Positions 16,709 to 26,107 are shown, counted from the stretch's first letter. The stretch: DNA of 64,000 nucleotides from Hyphomicrobiales bacterium (GCA_900472925.1 UCJU01000004.1:186001-250000); one strand, 5' to 3'. Made by a program: numbers and translations. Notes: generated by a model from the sequence alone, not told the origin.

Positions 16709-17431
16709 TTATCCCACCCAAAGTTTTGAGATTTTGCCCGCGGTGATTTCGTGACGGCTGCTCGGAAACTCGTCGCCCCGATAGCTGATCACCATGTGAA
16801 AAAGGTCATTGCGAAGACAATGGCGCGGTTTAAGCTTCGAAAGTATTTTCTGCGTCAAGGTATCCTTGAGCGTCGCAAGTGAAGCGGCAATTGTGCCTTC
16901 TGCGATGACCACAATGTTGACCGTATCCGGGTCGGTCTGTTCGTCCTGACGAAAAACCTCATAGATTTGGTTGGGTTCGGCAAGTGCCAGTTGGAACCCG
17001 GTTATGCGGGCTTCCGCTCTGTATTCCTGCAAGAAGGCTTCCAACTCAAGCAACCCTGCACGCGCTTCATTTCGGTCTGCCGGATAGGCTTGGACGAGTG
17101 CAGTTCCGCCTGTTCCATGTCCATCCGCTGACATGATCTCGCCGGGAATCCTCAGCACGTTTGAGAAATGCTGACGCATCTTGAACGACCAAGGGGTCGG
17201 GTTGTGAACGAGGTCGAGATAGGCCGGGTGCTCTATCACATTGAGGTCTTCAAGCTCGTAAAGGGTGAAATAGCTTTCGCTGTTGGCTGATGACACATAG
17301 CGGCGGGCTGCACGCATGCCTGGTACGGTCAGCCGCTCTGGAACATGCTCGAATGTATGCCAGGCTTCATACTCGTCAGCATGCAGCGACGGATAATCGT
17401 TCCAGAGTGCAAGTATCGCAGGAGCCATCAC
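16709..17431 (-). CDS. EthD-like dimeric alpha-beta barrel protein, hypothetical
   Basis: 240 residues. The N-terminus ADEYEAWHTFEHVPERLTVP followed by GMRAARRY is the pattern of EthD/DUF4286-type ferredoxin-fold proteins, probably repeated in the second half. These proteins bind or process small aromatic or polyketide-like molecules, or are uncharacterised. The gene ends an ABC transporter operon: the upstream permease stop is 3 bp from this start. It therefore probably acts on the imported compound. Function not known. Confidence 0.65.
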   Translation of the reverse strand: MMAPAILALWNDYPSLHADEYEAWHTFEHVPERLTVPGMRAARRYVSSANSESYFTLYELEDLNVIEHPAYLDLVHNPTPWSFKMRQHFSNVLRIPGEIMSADGHGTGGTALVQAYPADRNEARAGLLELEAFLQEYRAEARITGFQLALAEPNQIYEVFRQDEQTDPDTVNIVVIAEGTIAASLATLKDTLTQKILSKLKPRHCLRNDLFHMVISYRGDEFPSSRHEITAGKISKLWVG

Positions 17432-17434
17432 GGG

Positions 17435-18274
17435 TCAGCCGCGCCAGCCCAGGAAGCGCTTTTCGACCTGTCCAATAACAAAGTTTACAATCAGCCCCAT
17501 GACCGAGAGGATCGTGACGCCAGCGAAAAGCTTCTCAAGATCATAAAGCGATCCTGCCTCAAGAATGTAGGAACCGACACCATATTGAGCCCCCAGCATT
17601 TCGGCTGCGACCAAGAGGATGATGGCAATCGAAATGGATACACGCAGGCCGGAAAGGATGGCCGGAAAAGCTCCGGGCAACACGATTTTGCGAACAATCG
17701 ACCACCAGCTTAACCCGAAACTCTGTCCCATGCGGATCAACGTGCGATCGACATTGTCGACTGCACCATACGTCGCGACCACTGTTGGCGTGAAGGTTCC
17801 GAATGCAATCAGAGCGTATTTTGACATTTCATCTATGCCAAACCAGATGACGAATAGTGGCAGAAGCGCGATCTTCGGGATTGGGAACAGTGCGGCTACC
17901 AGAGGGACCAAGCCTGCGCGAACATAGCTGAACAGGCCGATCAGCACGCCGACCGATATGCCGACGGAAATCCCCATGAACGCGCCGACGAACAGTCTCT
18001 GTAATGATGGCAACAGGTGTTTCCACAAAAGCCCGGTCTGCCAGAGTTGCACGAAAGTATCGAGCACGGCAGATGGTCGCGGCAGTGTCAGGTTAGAAAT
18101 AAAGCCACTGCGCGTGCCGATCTCTGCAAGCACGATCAGAACGATGAAAACGGCGATGCCGATGCCGCGCACCGGGATCGGCGCAAAGCCGCCACCGCGA
18201 AATGTGACGGGACGCACCGGCAAGGCTTTGCTGGTCGTTTCAGCCGCGTTGTCGGCCATGGTGATGTCAGACAT
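17435..18274 (-). CDS. ABC transporter permease, SsuC/TauC-like
   Basis: 279 residues with a hydrophobic N-terminal helix near 30-50 and five further spans. The EAA loop reads GQSFGLSWWSIVRKIVLPGA, the site that docks the ATPase. This is the binding-protein-dependent permease type of the nitrate/taurine/sulfonate family. It overlaps the ATPase gene by 8 bp. The transported compound is unknown; the EthD-like protein next door hints at an organic molecule rather than a simple sulfonate. Confidence 0.88.
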   Translation of the reverse strand: MSDITMADNAAETTSKALPVRPVTFRGGGFAPIPVRGIGIAVFIVLIVLAEIGTRSGFISNLTLPRPSAVLDTFVQLWQTGLLWKHLLPSLQRLFVGAFMGISVGISVGVLIGLFSYVRAGLVPLVAALFPIPKIALLPLFVIWFGIDEMSKYALIAFGTFTPTVVATYGAVDNVDRTLIRMGQSFGLSWWSIVRKIVLPGAFPAILSGLRVSISIAIILLVAAEMLGAQYGVGSYILEAGSLYDLEKLFAGVTILSVMGLIVNFVIGQVEKRFLGWRG

Positions 18275-19034
18275 TGATCAGTTCCTTGTCGGCAGCCATG
18301 GCCTCATCGCGCATGAGGTCCCAGAGCTGTTTCTGTTTTTCTTCCAGCACGGGGTCACCCAGATGACGTTCGGAGAGCGGAATGTCGATATCGACGACGT
18401 CCCGGATCTGGCCCGGGCGACGGGATAGCACAACGACGCGGTGGCCTAGCCGAACCGCTTCGTTGAGGTTGTGGGTGACATAGACGGATGTAAATGGCTG
18501 ACGTGTCCATAGAGAGATCAGGTCATCCATCAAAAGCTCGCGTGTCTGGCTGTCGAGTGCCGAAAGCGGTTCGTCCATCAGCATCACTGCGGGACGAACT
18601 GCCAGCGCCCGACTGATGGCAACGCGCTGGCGCATGCCACCCGAAAGTTGTTTCGGAAGGGCCTTTCGGAAGTCCGACAGGCGGGTCCGGTCGAGGACAT
18701 CAGTAACGATGTCATCCATCTCGCGCCCACTGATGCCATGATCCTCAAGCACAAGCCGTATGTTGCCTTCGACAGTCCGCCATGGCAGCAGGGCAAAATG
18801 CTGAAAAACATAGGTAAGAGGATTGAGGGACTCCAGCGGAGGATTTCCGATCTGTAACACTTCTCCCGAAGTGGGGCGTTCAAGCCCGCCGAGGAAGCGA
18901 AGCAGGGTTGATTTGCCACAACCGGACGGTCCGATCAGACAGATGATCTGCCCTTGCGGGATGTCGAGCGATATATCTTTCAGAACCTCTACAGGTCCGT
19001 AGGAATGGCTGATGTTCTTCAGCTTCAGGTCCAT
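18267..19034 (-). CDS. ABC transporter ATP-binding protein, SsuB/TauB-like
   Basis: 255 residues with Walker A GPSGCGKST, signature LSGGMRQRVAISRAL, Walker B VMLMDEPLSALD and a switch histidine in YVTHNL. Start ATG 19034 (MDLKLKNISHSYG) sits behind GGAGG. Longer in-frame starts run into the binding-protein gene. It powers import with the permease downstream and the lipid-free periplasmic protein upstream. Confidence 0.9.
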   Translation of the reverse strand: MDLKLKNISHSYGPVEVLKDISLDIPQGQIICLIGPSGCGKSTLLRFLGGLERPTSGEVLQIGNPPLESLNPLTYVFQHFALLPWRTVEGNIRLVLEDHGISGREMDDIVTDVLDRTRLSDFRKALPKQLSGGMRQRVAISRALAVRPAVMLMDEPLSALDSQTRELLMDDLISLWTRQPFTSVYVTHNLNEAVRLGHRVVVLSRRPGQIRDVVDIDIPLSERHLGDPVLEEKQKQLWDLMRDEAMAADKELINV

Positions 19035-19083
19035 GGGTCCTCCAAGCGAAGGCCGTGGGGCCTTCGCGAACATAGCATGCTGA

Positions 19084-20106
19084 TCAAATCGTCTTGACGT
19101 AGGACGTGTCGAACAGCTGTTCGTTCGTAATCGCGTCCTTGACCATGCCTTCGGCCTTGAACCATTCGAGTTGTTCAACACAGCTGCCGAGCGACAATGC
19201 AAGATCGGGATTGATGCGCATGGCGCCATCGACAAGGTTTTGCTTGGCGGCCTCAAAGGGGCTGTCGCTTTCGACATATTTATGCACGATCTTCGCCAAG
19301 GCATCGCGCTCGGCATCGTCAGCCTTATTGTCCACGAACGCCGCGTTGTAATCGGCGATTGCGCGTGAATATGCTTTGACGAACGCTGCTGTCATCTCGC
19401 GTTCACTGGCTGCGTTCTTGGTCGACGTAAAGGCAGTGGTGACCTGATAATCCGGCGCGTAATCGGAGACCAGACCGATCTGTTTGGCAGCGCCATCGCG
19501 GATCATTTTCTTGGCGACATTCGGCTGGATCGCCCACGCGTCGATCTGACCTGTTGTCAGTGCGCCAACGATGGCGCCCAGCTTCTGCAGCGGACGCAAC
19601 TGCATGTCCGACAGCTTGATATTGTTGGCGATGGCAATCTTGTGCGCCATGAAGTGGAATGAGGAACCCGCCGTTGTGATGCCGAAGCTTTTACCAGAGA
19701 GCTTGGAAGGGTCCGTGAGACCCGCCTCATAGGCCTTGTTGGATGCCAGGATGATCGCGCCGGTGACGCCTTTTTCCTCGGTCAGTGCGCCGCCGATAAC
19801 CTTGATGGCATCCTTTTGGGCGAGGCTGATGAGCCCACCGCTCATCGCGGTTACGCCGAAATCGGCATCGCCGGAAGCGATCGCTACGGCCATGGGCTGG
19901 GCGGCTTCGAAGAATTTCAGTTCGATATCCAGTCCGGCTTCCTTGTAGTAACCGCGCTCAAAAGCAATGAAGCTCGGCGCATGGCTGGCAAGGTGGAGCA
20001 CTGCTAGATTTCGGGTCGCCGCGCGTGCGGGCAAACCGAAAGCCGCAGCGCTTCCCAGCGCACCCATGCCGATAAGCGCCTGACGGCGGCTCAAAAATAC
20101 ATTCAT
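19084..20106 (-). CDS. ABC transporter substrate-binding protein, NMT1/SsuA-like
   Basis: 340 residues. Residues 1-30 are a signal peptide with a twin-arginine-like SRRQALIGMGALGSAAAF core and an ARAA cleavage site. The mature protein has the NMT1/SsuA pattern (ASHAPSFIAFERGYYKEAGLD, SGDADFGVTAMSG). Start ATG 20106 follows GGGAGA. Binding proteins of this family take sulfonates, nitrate, pyrimidines or aromatic acids, so specificity cannot be assigned. First gene of the transporter operon. Confidence 0.88.
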   Translation of the reverse strand: MNVFLSRRQALIGMGALGSAAAFGLPARAATRNLAVLHLASHAPSFIAFERGYYKEAGLDIELKFFEAAQPMAVAIASGDADFGVTAMSGGLISLAQKDAIKVIGGALTEEKGVTGAIILASNKAYEAGLTDPSKLSGKSFGITTAGSSFHFMAHKIAIANNIKLSDMQLRPLQKLGAIVGALTTGQIDAWAIQPNVAKKMIRDGAAKQIGLVSDYAPDYQVTTAFTSTKNAASEREMTAAFVKAYSRAIADYNAAFVDNKADDAERDALAKIVHKYVESDSPFEAAKQNLVDGAMRINPDLALSLGSCVEQLEWFKAEGMVKDAITNEQLFDTSYVKTI

Positions 20107-20437
20107 TCCAATTCTCCCGAGGATGACGCGTTTGATGCTTTCATTGCCACCGACTGAAAAGGAAGACAACGAACAATGATGATGCATCCCATGCCTTTAG
20201 GGCATGCAGATGACGTTTTGTCGTAAGGTAGCGATGGCAGGGAGGTAATGGCACCGGCTATTTGTGCGGTCTATCGCCTAGCTATTTTTCACAAGGCGAC
20301 ATTGAGCAGAGCGAAGAAATGGACCTATGGTCCGAGATCCTGAGGTATCTGGAGTGTCTATCCTTGACCATCACTGGAAAAGAACAGGCCCGCTCACATC
20401 CGAGGCGGGCCTATCGTAGTTTTAAGTAGGAGTGAGC
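20107..20437. other. Intergenic region, 331 bp
   Basis: Contains the promoter of the leftward ABC operon and, at 20386-20412, the terminator of the leftward TRAP operon. No gene or other repeat seen. Confidence 0.6.
20386..20412 (-). terminator. Rho-independent terminator of the TRAP operon
   Basis: AGGCCCGC (20386-20393) pairs with GCGGGCCT (20405-20412), a perfect 8-bp GC-rich stem. Read leftward it is followed by GTTCTTTTCC. It lies 25 bp after the dctP-like stop codon. Confidence 0.75.
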
Positions 20438-21445
20438 TTATTTTGCGCGAATTGTCTTCAGCTCCGCCAAGATGCCGTCAACGACGTCGGCGCCGATCTG
20501 CTCCTTGTGCTTTTCATACACGACCATGGATTTCTCACGGATACGGACTTGCTCTTCCGGTGAGAGCTGGTTGACCTCAAGGCCAGCTTCCTTGATCTTT
20601 TCCAGTGACTTCTTGTTCAGCTCGGCGATGACCTGACGCTCGACATCACGACCGACGATTGCGCAGTCACGCAGTGCCGCCTGTTCCTCAGGCGTATAGG
20701 TATTGAAAATTGGCTTGGAGAAGAGCAGCAGGAATGGCGTGTAGGCGTGGTTGGTCTCGGTGATGTACTTCTGCACTTCAAAGAATTTCGACGTGTCGAT
20801 CGTCACATAGGGGTTTTCCTGCGCATCGATCGCCTTGGTTTCAAGGGCCGAGTAAACTTCGCCGAAGGCCATTGGTGTCGCGTTCGCCCCAAGGTTCTGG
20901 AACGTGTCGAGGAAGATATTGTTCTGCATCACTCGGACTTTCAGGCCCGAAAAATCTTCCCATTTCGTGACCGGTCGCTGTGAGTTGGAGAGATTGCGAA
21001 AGCCGTTTTCCCAATAGGCGAGGTTGATCAGACCCGCCGCTTCAAGCTTCTTGTTCATGTCGTCGCCGAACTTGCCGTCGAGAACCTTATAGGCTTCGTC
21101 AGGGCTGGCAAAAAGGAATGGAAGATCGAAAACGCCAAGTGCTGGAATGATGCCGACGAGCGGCGAGGACGATGTGACGACAGCCTCCTGTACGCCTGAC
21201 CGCAGCGCCTGAGTTGCCTGAAGATCGCCGCCCAGAGCGCCGCCCCAGAACGCAGTCAATTTGAGCTTGCCACCGGACTTTTCATCCAGGCATTGCTGCA
21301 TGGCCTTGATGCCGTTGCCGACCGGGTGATCGGAATTTATGCCGTTGGAAATGCGAATATTTCGGCTATTGAACTCGGCAAAGGCCGGAGCCGAGCCTGA
21401 GATTGCCATAGCAATGGCGGTTGTCGCGAAAAGCAGCTTCTTCAT
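20438..21445 (-). CDS. TRAP transporter solute-binding protein, DctP family
   Basis: 335 residues with a signal peptide (KKLLFATTAIAMAISGSAPA ending AFA/EF). The mature protein has the DctP pattern, including GLKVRVMQ whose arginine normally salt-bridges the substrate carboxylate. Start ATG 21445 is preceded by GGGAGG; an in-frame longer form adds a non-signal segment. It delivers an organic acid to the DctQM membrane pair upstream. A carboxylate-bearing ligand, possibly a sugar acid, fits both the arginine and the neighbouring dehydrogenases. Confidence 0.9.
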   Translation of the reverse strand: MKKLLFATTAIAMAISGSAPAFAEFNSRNIRISNGINSDHPVGNGIKAMQQCLDEKSGGKLKLTAFWGGALGGDLQATQALRSGVQEAVVTSSSPLVGIIPALGVFDLPFLFASPDEAYKVLDGKFGDDMNKKLEAAGLINLAYWENGFRNLSNSQRPVTKWEDFSGLKVRVMQNNIFLDTFQNLGANATPMAFGEVYSALETKAIDAQENPYVTIDTSKFFEVQKYITETNHAYTPFLLLFSKPIFNTYTPEEQAALRDCAIVGRDVERQVIAELNKKSLEKIKEAGLEVNQLSPEEQVRIREKSMVVYEKHKEQIGADVVDGILAELKTIRAK

Positions 21446-21495
21446 GGTATTCCTCCCATTTGAACGTTCACTGGAACAGCTTGGCGGCAAGACGG

Positions 21496-22773
21496 TCAAT
21501 ACAACCATCGGGCCGGTACAATCACGAGATCGGGAAACAGCACGAGCAGGAAAAGCACGAGCGTTTCGGCGATCAGGAACGGCAGAACGCCGACCGTGAC
21601 TTTGCCGAGCGGAATTCTCCCAACTCCGCTGACAACATTGAGAACGACGCCCACAGGCGGCGTGATAAGGCCGATGCAGTTGTTCATGATGAACATCACG
21701 CCGAAATAGACCGGGTCAATTCCCGCCTGTTTGACAATCGGCATCAGGACGGGCGTCAGGATGAGGATCGTCGGCGTCAGATCCAGTGCCGTGCCGACAA
21801 TCAGCACCAGAACCATTATGGCAAACATGAGCAGGATCGGACGGTCGATCAGCGGCTCGATGTAGCCTGTGATTTCGGCGGGAATGTTCGCCGCTGTGAT
21901 CAGCCACGCAGAGACAAGCGCTGCGCAAACAAGAAACATGATGACCGAGGTCGTTTTGGCCGCTCGCAATATGACGCTCGGCAGGTCGCGAGGCTTGAGT
22001 TCGCGATAGGCGAACATGCCGACCAATAGTGCGTAGATCGCAGCAATGACGGCGGCTTCGGTGGGTGTAACCACGCCAGCCTTGATGCCGCCGAGAATAA
22101 TCACCGGCATGCCCAACGCCCACAATGCGCGCCCTGTTGCCTGTATGCGCTCCTTGCCGGATGTCTTCGGCAGAGCCTTTATCTTGTCCTTGCGCACAAC
22201 GATCAGCCAGGTCATGACAAGAGAAATGCCCATTAGAATGCCGGGAAAGATACCGGCCATGAAGAGTTGGGTGATCGACACATTGGCAGCAACGCCGAAT
22301 ACGATGAAGGCCATGGATGGGGGGATGACGGGTGCGATGATGCCACCCGCGGCGATTAGGCCGCCCGACCGGGGAACGTTGTAGCCCGCCTTTGCCATCA
22401 TGGGAATGAGGATGGCGGCCAAGGCCGCCGTGTCGGCTGCCGCCGAACCGGAGATTGATGCCATGATGAGAGCGGCAACGATCGCGACAATCCCGAGGCC
22501 GCCGCGAATGTGGCCGACGAGCGCGATGGCGAATTCGATGATGCGCTTCGACAGCCCGCCGGAATTCATCAGTTCGCCTGCAAGGATGAAGAATGGGATG
22601 GCCAGCAATGTGAACGTGTCTGCACCGGCGATCATGTTTTGCGCGATGATCTGGCTGTTGAACATCCCCATGTACCACATGAGAACAACGCCGCAGAACA
22701 TCAGAGAAAAGGCCACCGGTACGCCGATTGCCATGGCGCCGAGCAAGGAGCCGATAAAAACGAGGAGTGTCAT
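21496..22773 (-). CDS. TRAP transporter large permease, DctM family
   Basis: 425 residues, very hydrophobic with about 12 spans. Family landmarks are ISGSAAADTAALAAILIPMM and FIMNNCIGLITPPVGVVLNV. It is the Na+-coupled translocating subunit. It overlaps dctQ by one base (the A of its ATG is the last base of the dctQ TGA) and is followed after 50 bp by the binding-protein gene. The order Q-M-P is common in rhizobia. Confidence 0.92.
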   Translation of the reverse strand: MTLLVFIGSLLGAMAIGVPVAFSLMFCGVVLMWYMGMFNSQIIAQNMIAGADTFTLLAIPFFILAGELMNSGGLSKRIIEFAIALVGHIRGGLGIVAIVAALIMASISGSAAADTAALAAILIPMMAKAGYNVPRSGGLIAAGGIIAPVIPPSMAFIVFGVAANVSITQLFMAGIFPGILMGISLVMTWLIVVRKDKIKALPKTSGKERIQATGRALWALGMPVIILGGIKAGVVTPTEAAVIAAIYALLVGMFAYRELKPRDLPSVILRAAKTTSVIMFLVCAALVSAWLITAANIPAEITGYIEPLIDRPILLMFAIMVLVLIVGTALDLTPTILILTPVLMPIVKQAGIDPVYFGVMFIMNNCIGLITPPVGVVLNVVSGVGRIPLGKVTVGVLPFLIAETLVLFLLVLFPDLVIVPARWLY

Positions 22774-23306
22774 CAGGTGCGCTCCGCCATCTGTTCGATC
22801 GACAGGTTTTCACCCGTAAAGGCCGCAATTTCTTCTTCGGTAACTCGGCCAGTCAGAAGGCGGACGAGACGTTCCAGCGAAATCAGCACGCAGCCGGCGC
22901 CTGTAAAAAATCCTATGCCATACACCCAGGCCATTGAAAGCCCGGTCACCGGCGCCACCATGCTGGAGTTGATCGGAAGCTGAACCCAGGTGCCCCAGAA
23001 AAAAATGGCCGAGCACAAGATGATGACCAGATTGCTGAGGATCATGCATGCGATGCGACCCTTGCGGCCGAGCATCGCCACCAGCGACTCGACGCCGAGG
23101 TGGGAGTGTTCGCGGAACGCCACCACTGCGCCGATGAAGGTCAGCCAGACGAAGAAGTATCGCGACATCTCGTCGGAAACGTTGATGCCTTGATTGAAGC
23201 CATAACGCAGCACAACATTTCCGAAAACCATCAGCGCCATGCCTGCCAGAAGCAGAATGAGCAGGAGTTCAAGGAACCTGTAAAATAGATCGTTCAGTTT
23301 TTGCAT
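22773..23306 (-). CDS. TRAP transporter small permease, DctQ family
   Basis: 177 residues with four membrane helices and the DctQ patterns VLRYGFNQGINVSDEMSRYF and FWLTFIGAVVAFREHSHLG (allowing one substitution). First gene of the leftward TRAP operon. The C-terminal 25 residues are an acidic cytoplasmic tail. Confidence 0.9.
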   Translation of the reverse strand: MQKLNDLFYRFLELLLILLLAGMALMVFGNVVLRYGFNQGINVSDEMSRYFFVWLTFIGAVVAFREHSHLGVESLVAMLGRKGRIACMILSNLVIILCSAIFFWGTWVQLPINSSMVAPVTGLSMAWVYGIGFFTGAGCVLISLERLVRLLTGRVTEEEIAAFTGENLSIEQMAERT

Positions 23307-23751
23307 TTTTTCCTCCCCCGAGGTCTCTTACAGCAGCATGCGCTGAACCGGATTTTTGATCAGTGCCGTCATCCCGAACCTTCACTGGATGCAGACGCGC
23401 TATGCTCCATAGGCTCAAAGAGCTTTTCGAGTTGCTGATTTGATCTCGACCCCGTTGAATGGAGCGAGATCATGTACTCAGACATCACGTTCAGTTTTCA
23501 ACGTAAGGATGATTTCGCTGTGTCGCGAAGCAAGGTGCGTAAAGCAGCTATTTGAAAATGGCTCCGCGAACCATCAGTTGCAGACGCCGTCACAGAAGAC
23601 ATCAAGAAACCCTCCAATTTCTCGAACGAAGAGCCTCCACTCTTCGTGCGTTGTCAGATGTCCGACAACATGATGTTGTCTTTAATGTGCCTTTCAACAT
23701 CTGTCCAGACGAGGGTAGTATTTATTCAGAAAATGCACGCGGATATATGCG
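23307..23751. other. Intergenic region, 445 bp
   Basis: Lies between the 3' end of the FadR-type gene and dctQ. It must hold the TRAP promoter. The only structure I see is the cluster of GTTGTC/GACAAC half-sites at 23650-23680. The short open frames here look random. Confidence 0.5.
23650..23680. promoter_or_regulatory. Three alternating GTTGTC/GACAAC half-sites
   Basis: GTTGTC (23650-23655), GACAAC (23664-23669) and GTTGTC (23675-23680). The last two form GACAACA-TGA-TGTTGTC, a perfect 7-bp inverted repeat. GATGTC-C-GACAAC (23657-23669) matches the site at 26046-26058 in layout. This is a candidate operator for the FadR-type regulator, though about 345 bp from the dctQ start; alternatively it is an mRNA hairpin after the regulator gene. 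Confidence 0.4.
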
Positions 23752-24462
23752 TTACGGACCCAGATCGAGCGTCAGGCGTTCCGCCGCACCCCTCAAATGA
23801 TCGGTCATCGCGGTCTTGGCTTCGTTGGGATCGCCGCTCGCAATCGAGTCTCTTATCGCCACATGTTCCGCAATTGTTATTTCAACGATCTTTTCAAGCA
23901 CTGCCGATGCTCGCGCAGCATTGATGGCGATGTGCGTTTTTTCGGCAATAAAACTGATGAACTGGAGAAAATATTCGTTATGGGTCGCCCCAGCGACCGC
24001 CTTGTGAAACGCCAGATCTGCGACCACGCCTTGCTCGGTCCATTTTTCAGCGCCTGTCATCTTTGCTAGGGCAACATCGAGTTTGGCGATATCTTCGGGC
24101 GTGTGGTGAAGCGAGGCCAACCGGGCAGCCTCTGTCTCCAAAGCGAACCGGACGTGGAAGAGGCTGCGGAAGTTTTCACGGTCGTCAAGCTGGACAGTTC
24201 CGATGCGGATTGACTGCCGATGCTGGATCTCGGTTGCGAAGGCGCCTACACCTTGGCGCGACTCCACCAGTCCCTCATTGCGAAGCTGGGCAATTGCCTC
24301 ACGCACCACAGACCGGCTGACGCCAAATGTCTGCGCCAGACTGTACTCCGTTGGCAGCTTTTGCCCGGGTAGGATGCGGCGCTCATCAATCTCGCGACCG
24401 ATATCGGCAGCAATGCGCGCCGGCAGATGCTCACTTCGTTTGATAGGGGTGAAGTCCGACAT
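23752..24462 (-). CDS. GntR-family regulator, FadR subfamily (FCD domain)
   Basis: 236 residues. The N-terminal winged helix reads LPTEYSLAQTFGVSRSVVREAIAQL and the C-terminal all-helical FCD domain carries metal/ligand histidines (LAFHKAV, IAEHVAI, TDHLRG). FadR-type FCD regulators typically sense hydroxy acids or sugar acids and repress the adjacent catabolic genes. Located 14 bp after the FAD-dehydrogenase gene, on the same strand, so they probably form one unit. Expected targets are this unit, the TRAP genes and the divergent denD-like gene. Confidence 0.9.
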   Translation of the reverse strand: MSDFTPIKRSEHLPARIAADIGREIDERRILPGQKLPTEYSLAQTFGVSRSVVREAIAQLRNEGLVESRQGVGAFATEIQHRQSIRIGTVQLDDRENFRSLFHVRFALETEAARLASLHHTPEDIAKLDVALAKMTGAEKWTEQGVVADLAFHKAVAGATHNEYFLQFISFIAEKTHIAINAARASAVLEKIVEITIAEHVAIRDSIASGDPNEAKTAMTDHLRGAAERLTLDLGP

Positions 24463-24476
24463 GGCAGCTCCCTGTG

Positions 24477-25931
24477 TTAATCAGGTTCGTCCATAGCCGC
24501 GTCAAGGTTGATCTGGCAATGGGGATTGAAAAGCAAGTCCGGGTCTATTGCGCGCTTGATGGCGACCAGCAGACGTCGCTTCGTACTCGACAAGCGGTCT
24601 TCGAAGTCTTTGCGTTTCAAGCGACCGATGCCGTGTTCGGCACTGATGCTGCCATGATATGTGTCAACGACGGTGCTGACGACAGATTTTGCCCTGTAGA
24701 TTCGGTCATGCCTTTCTTCCGGTGTCGCGTCACTTGGCGGCAGGACATTCAGATGCACGTTGCCATCGCCAACATGACCGTATGAAACGCTGGTACAGTC
24801 TGGCAGTGCCTCACGGACGGCAGCCTCGGCATCCGCCACGAATGAAGCCAGTTGTGGCAGCGGTATGGAGATATCTGTGCGCATATGGGCTCCGCGTTTA
24901 GCTTGGCCTTCATTCATACCTTCGCGGATGAGCCAGAGGTTGCGGGCTTGCGAGTGGGATGACGCGATGGTGCCATCGACAACAAGGCCGCTCTCCATGA
25001 CGCCCTCCAGAAAGCGCTGCATCAGATCGTCAATATCGACCAGACCAGAGCCGGAAATCTCGAGCAGGACATAGGCTGGATAATCGGCGCTCAGCGGGAT
25101 CGGAAGGTCGGGAATTGCCTCCTTCGCCAGTGTGAAAGCGAGTGGCGGTAGAAATTCGAACGCCGACATCAGGTCGCAACAATCTTTCCGCGCGCGACGG
25201 TACAGCGTGATTGCGTCACTGAGTGAATTCAGGGCGAGAAGTGCGGTGGCGACGTTATCAGGCGTCGGCGTGAGTTTGAGTGAGACGGCGGTGATAATGC
25301 CAAGGGTGCCCTCGGCACCGATGAACAGTTGCTTGAGGTCAATGCCTCGATTGTCTTTGCGGAGAGTCGACAGACCATCAAAAATATTGCCGTCGGGCAA
25401 TACGACTTCAAGACCAAGCACCAGTTCACGGGTCATGCCGTAGCGAAGAACGTTGATGCCGCCAGCGTTCGTAGAAACGTTTCCACCGATGCGGCAAGTG
25501 CCTTGTGCGCCCAGCGCCAGCGGGAAAAACATGCCCTTGTCGGCAGTCGCATCCTTCAATTCGGCCAAAATGCAGCCTGCTTCAACGACGGCGGAAAAGT
25601 CGTCGGAGTCGATTTTGCGAATTCTGTTCATCCGCTCGAGGCTGAGAACAACTTGGCTCTCCGGCTCGTCCGGAGTGCCACCCAGCACCAGCCCGGTATT
25701 GCCGCCTTGCGGTACGATAGAAAGACCAAGCGTCCGGCAGGTCTTGATCGCCGCCTGCACGTCCGCCGTGGACCTTGGCCGTATCACGGCAACTGCGCCA
25801 CTAGTAACATCGCCATGCCAGTCCGTGCAGTAACGCACAATATCGTCCGCTTCCGTCAAGACGAGGTCTCCACCGAGGAGATCGCGTAGCGAATTGCGCT
25901 TGTTGGCAATTGAGACTGTGGTCTCCATCAT
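24477..25931 (-). CDS. FAD-linked D-2-hydroxyacid dehydrogenase (GlcD/D2HGDH-like)
   Basis: 484 residues. The FAD-binding PCMH part has VPQGGNTGLVLGG and GTCRIGGNVSTNAGG. The C-terminal FAD-oxidase domain has SYGHVGDGNVHLNV with the metal-binding histidines and EHGIGRLKR near the end. This is the GlcD, D-lactate or D-2-hydroxyglutarate dehydrogenase family, which oxidises D-2-hydroxyacids to 2-oxoacids with electrons going to quinone or ETF. The start is MMETTV at 25931. Divergent from denD with a shared regulatory region. Confidence 0.9.
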   Translation of the reverse strand: MMETTVSIANKRNSLRDLLGGDLVLTEADDIVRYCTDWHGDVTSGAVAVIRPRSTADVQAAIKTCRTLGLSIVPQGGNTGLVLGGTPDEPESQVVLSLERMNRIRKIDSDDFSAVVEAGCILAELKDATADKGMFFPLALGAQGTCRIGGNVSTNAGGINVLRYGMTRELVLGLEVVLPDGNIFDGLSTLRKDNRGIDLKQLFIGAEGTLGIITAVSLKLTPTPDNVATALLALNSLSDAITLYRRARKDCCDLMSAFEFLPPLAFTLAKEAIPDLPIPLSADYPAYVLLEISGSGLVDIDDLMQRFLEGVMESGLVVDGTIASSHSQARNLWLIREGMNEGQAKRGAHMRTDISIPLPQLASFVADAEAAVREALPDCTSVSYGHVGDGNVHLNVLPPSDATPEERHDRIYRAKSVVSTVVDTYHGSISAEHGIGRLKRKDFEDRLSSTKRRLLVAIKRAIDPDLLFNPHCQINLDAAMDEPD

Positions 25932-26045
25932 GCACTTCTCTCTAAAAAATCTGCGATCTTTGCCTGCGGCATTTCGATGTTTGGTCGAGTCTGCCTTAAG
26001 TTTTTTACCGGTGACAAAACTCTGTTTTCAAACCCACTATACAGA

Positions 26046-26058
26046 GTTATCAGACAAC
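26046..26058. promoter_or_regulatory. FadR-type operator candidate in the divergent promoter
   Basis: GTTATC-A-GACAAC is a 13-bp near-palindrome (one mismatched pair), 50 bp before the denD-like start. It has the short, one-base-spaced form typical of FadR-subfamily operators. It abuts a second inverted repeat, AACTCTG (26018-26024) / CAGAGTT (26042-26048). Confidence 0.5.
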
Positions 26059-26107
26059 CTTACAAGATGGTTTATTCGCACTATCGAAGACCAAATGGGA
26101 GAAGACC

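Noticed and set aside
21716..22828. 370-codon minus-strand frame overlapping the DctM gene
   Set aside because: Arg/His-rich translation without a fold; DctM in the other frame has full family conservation.
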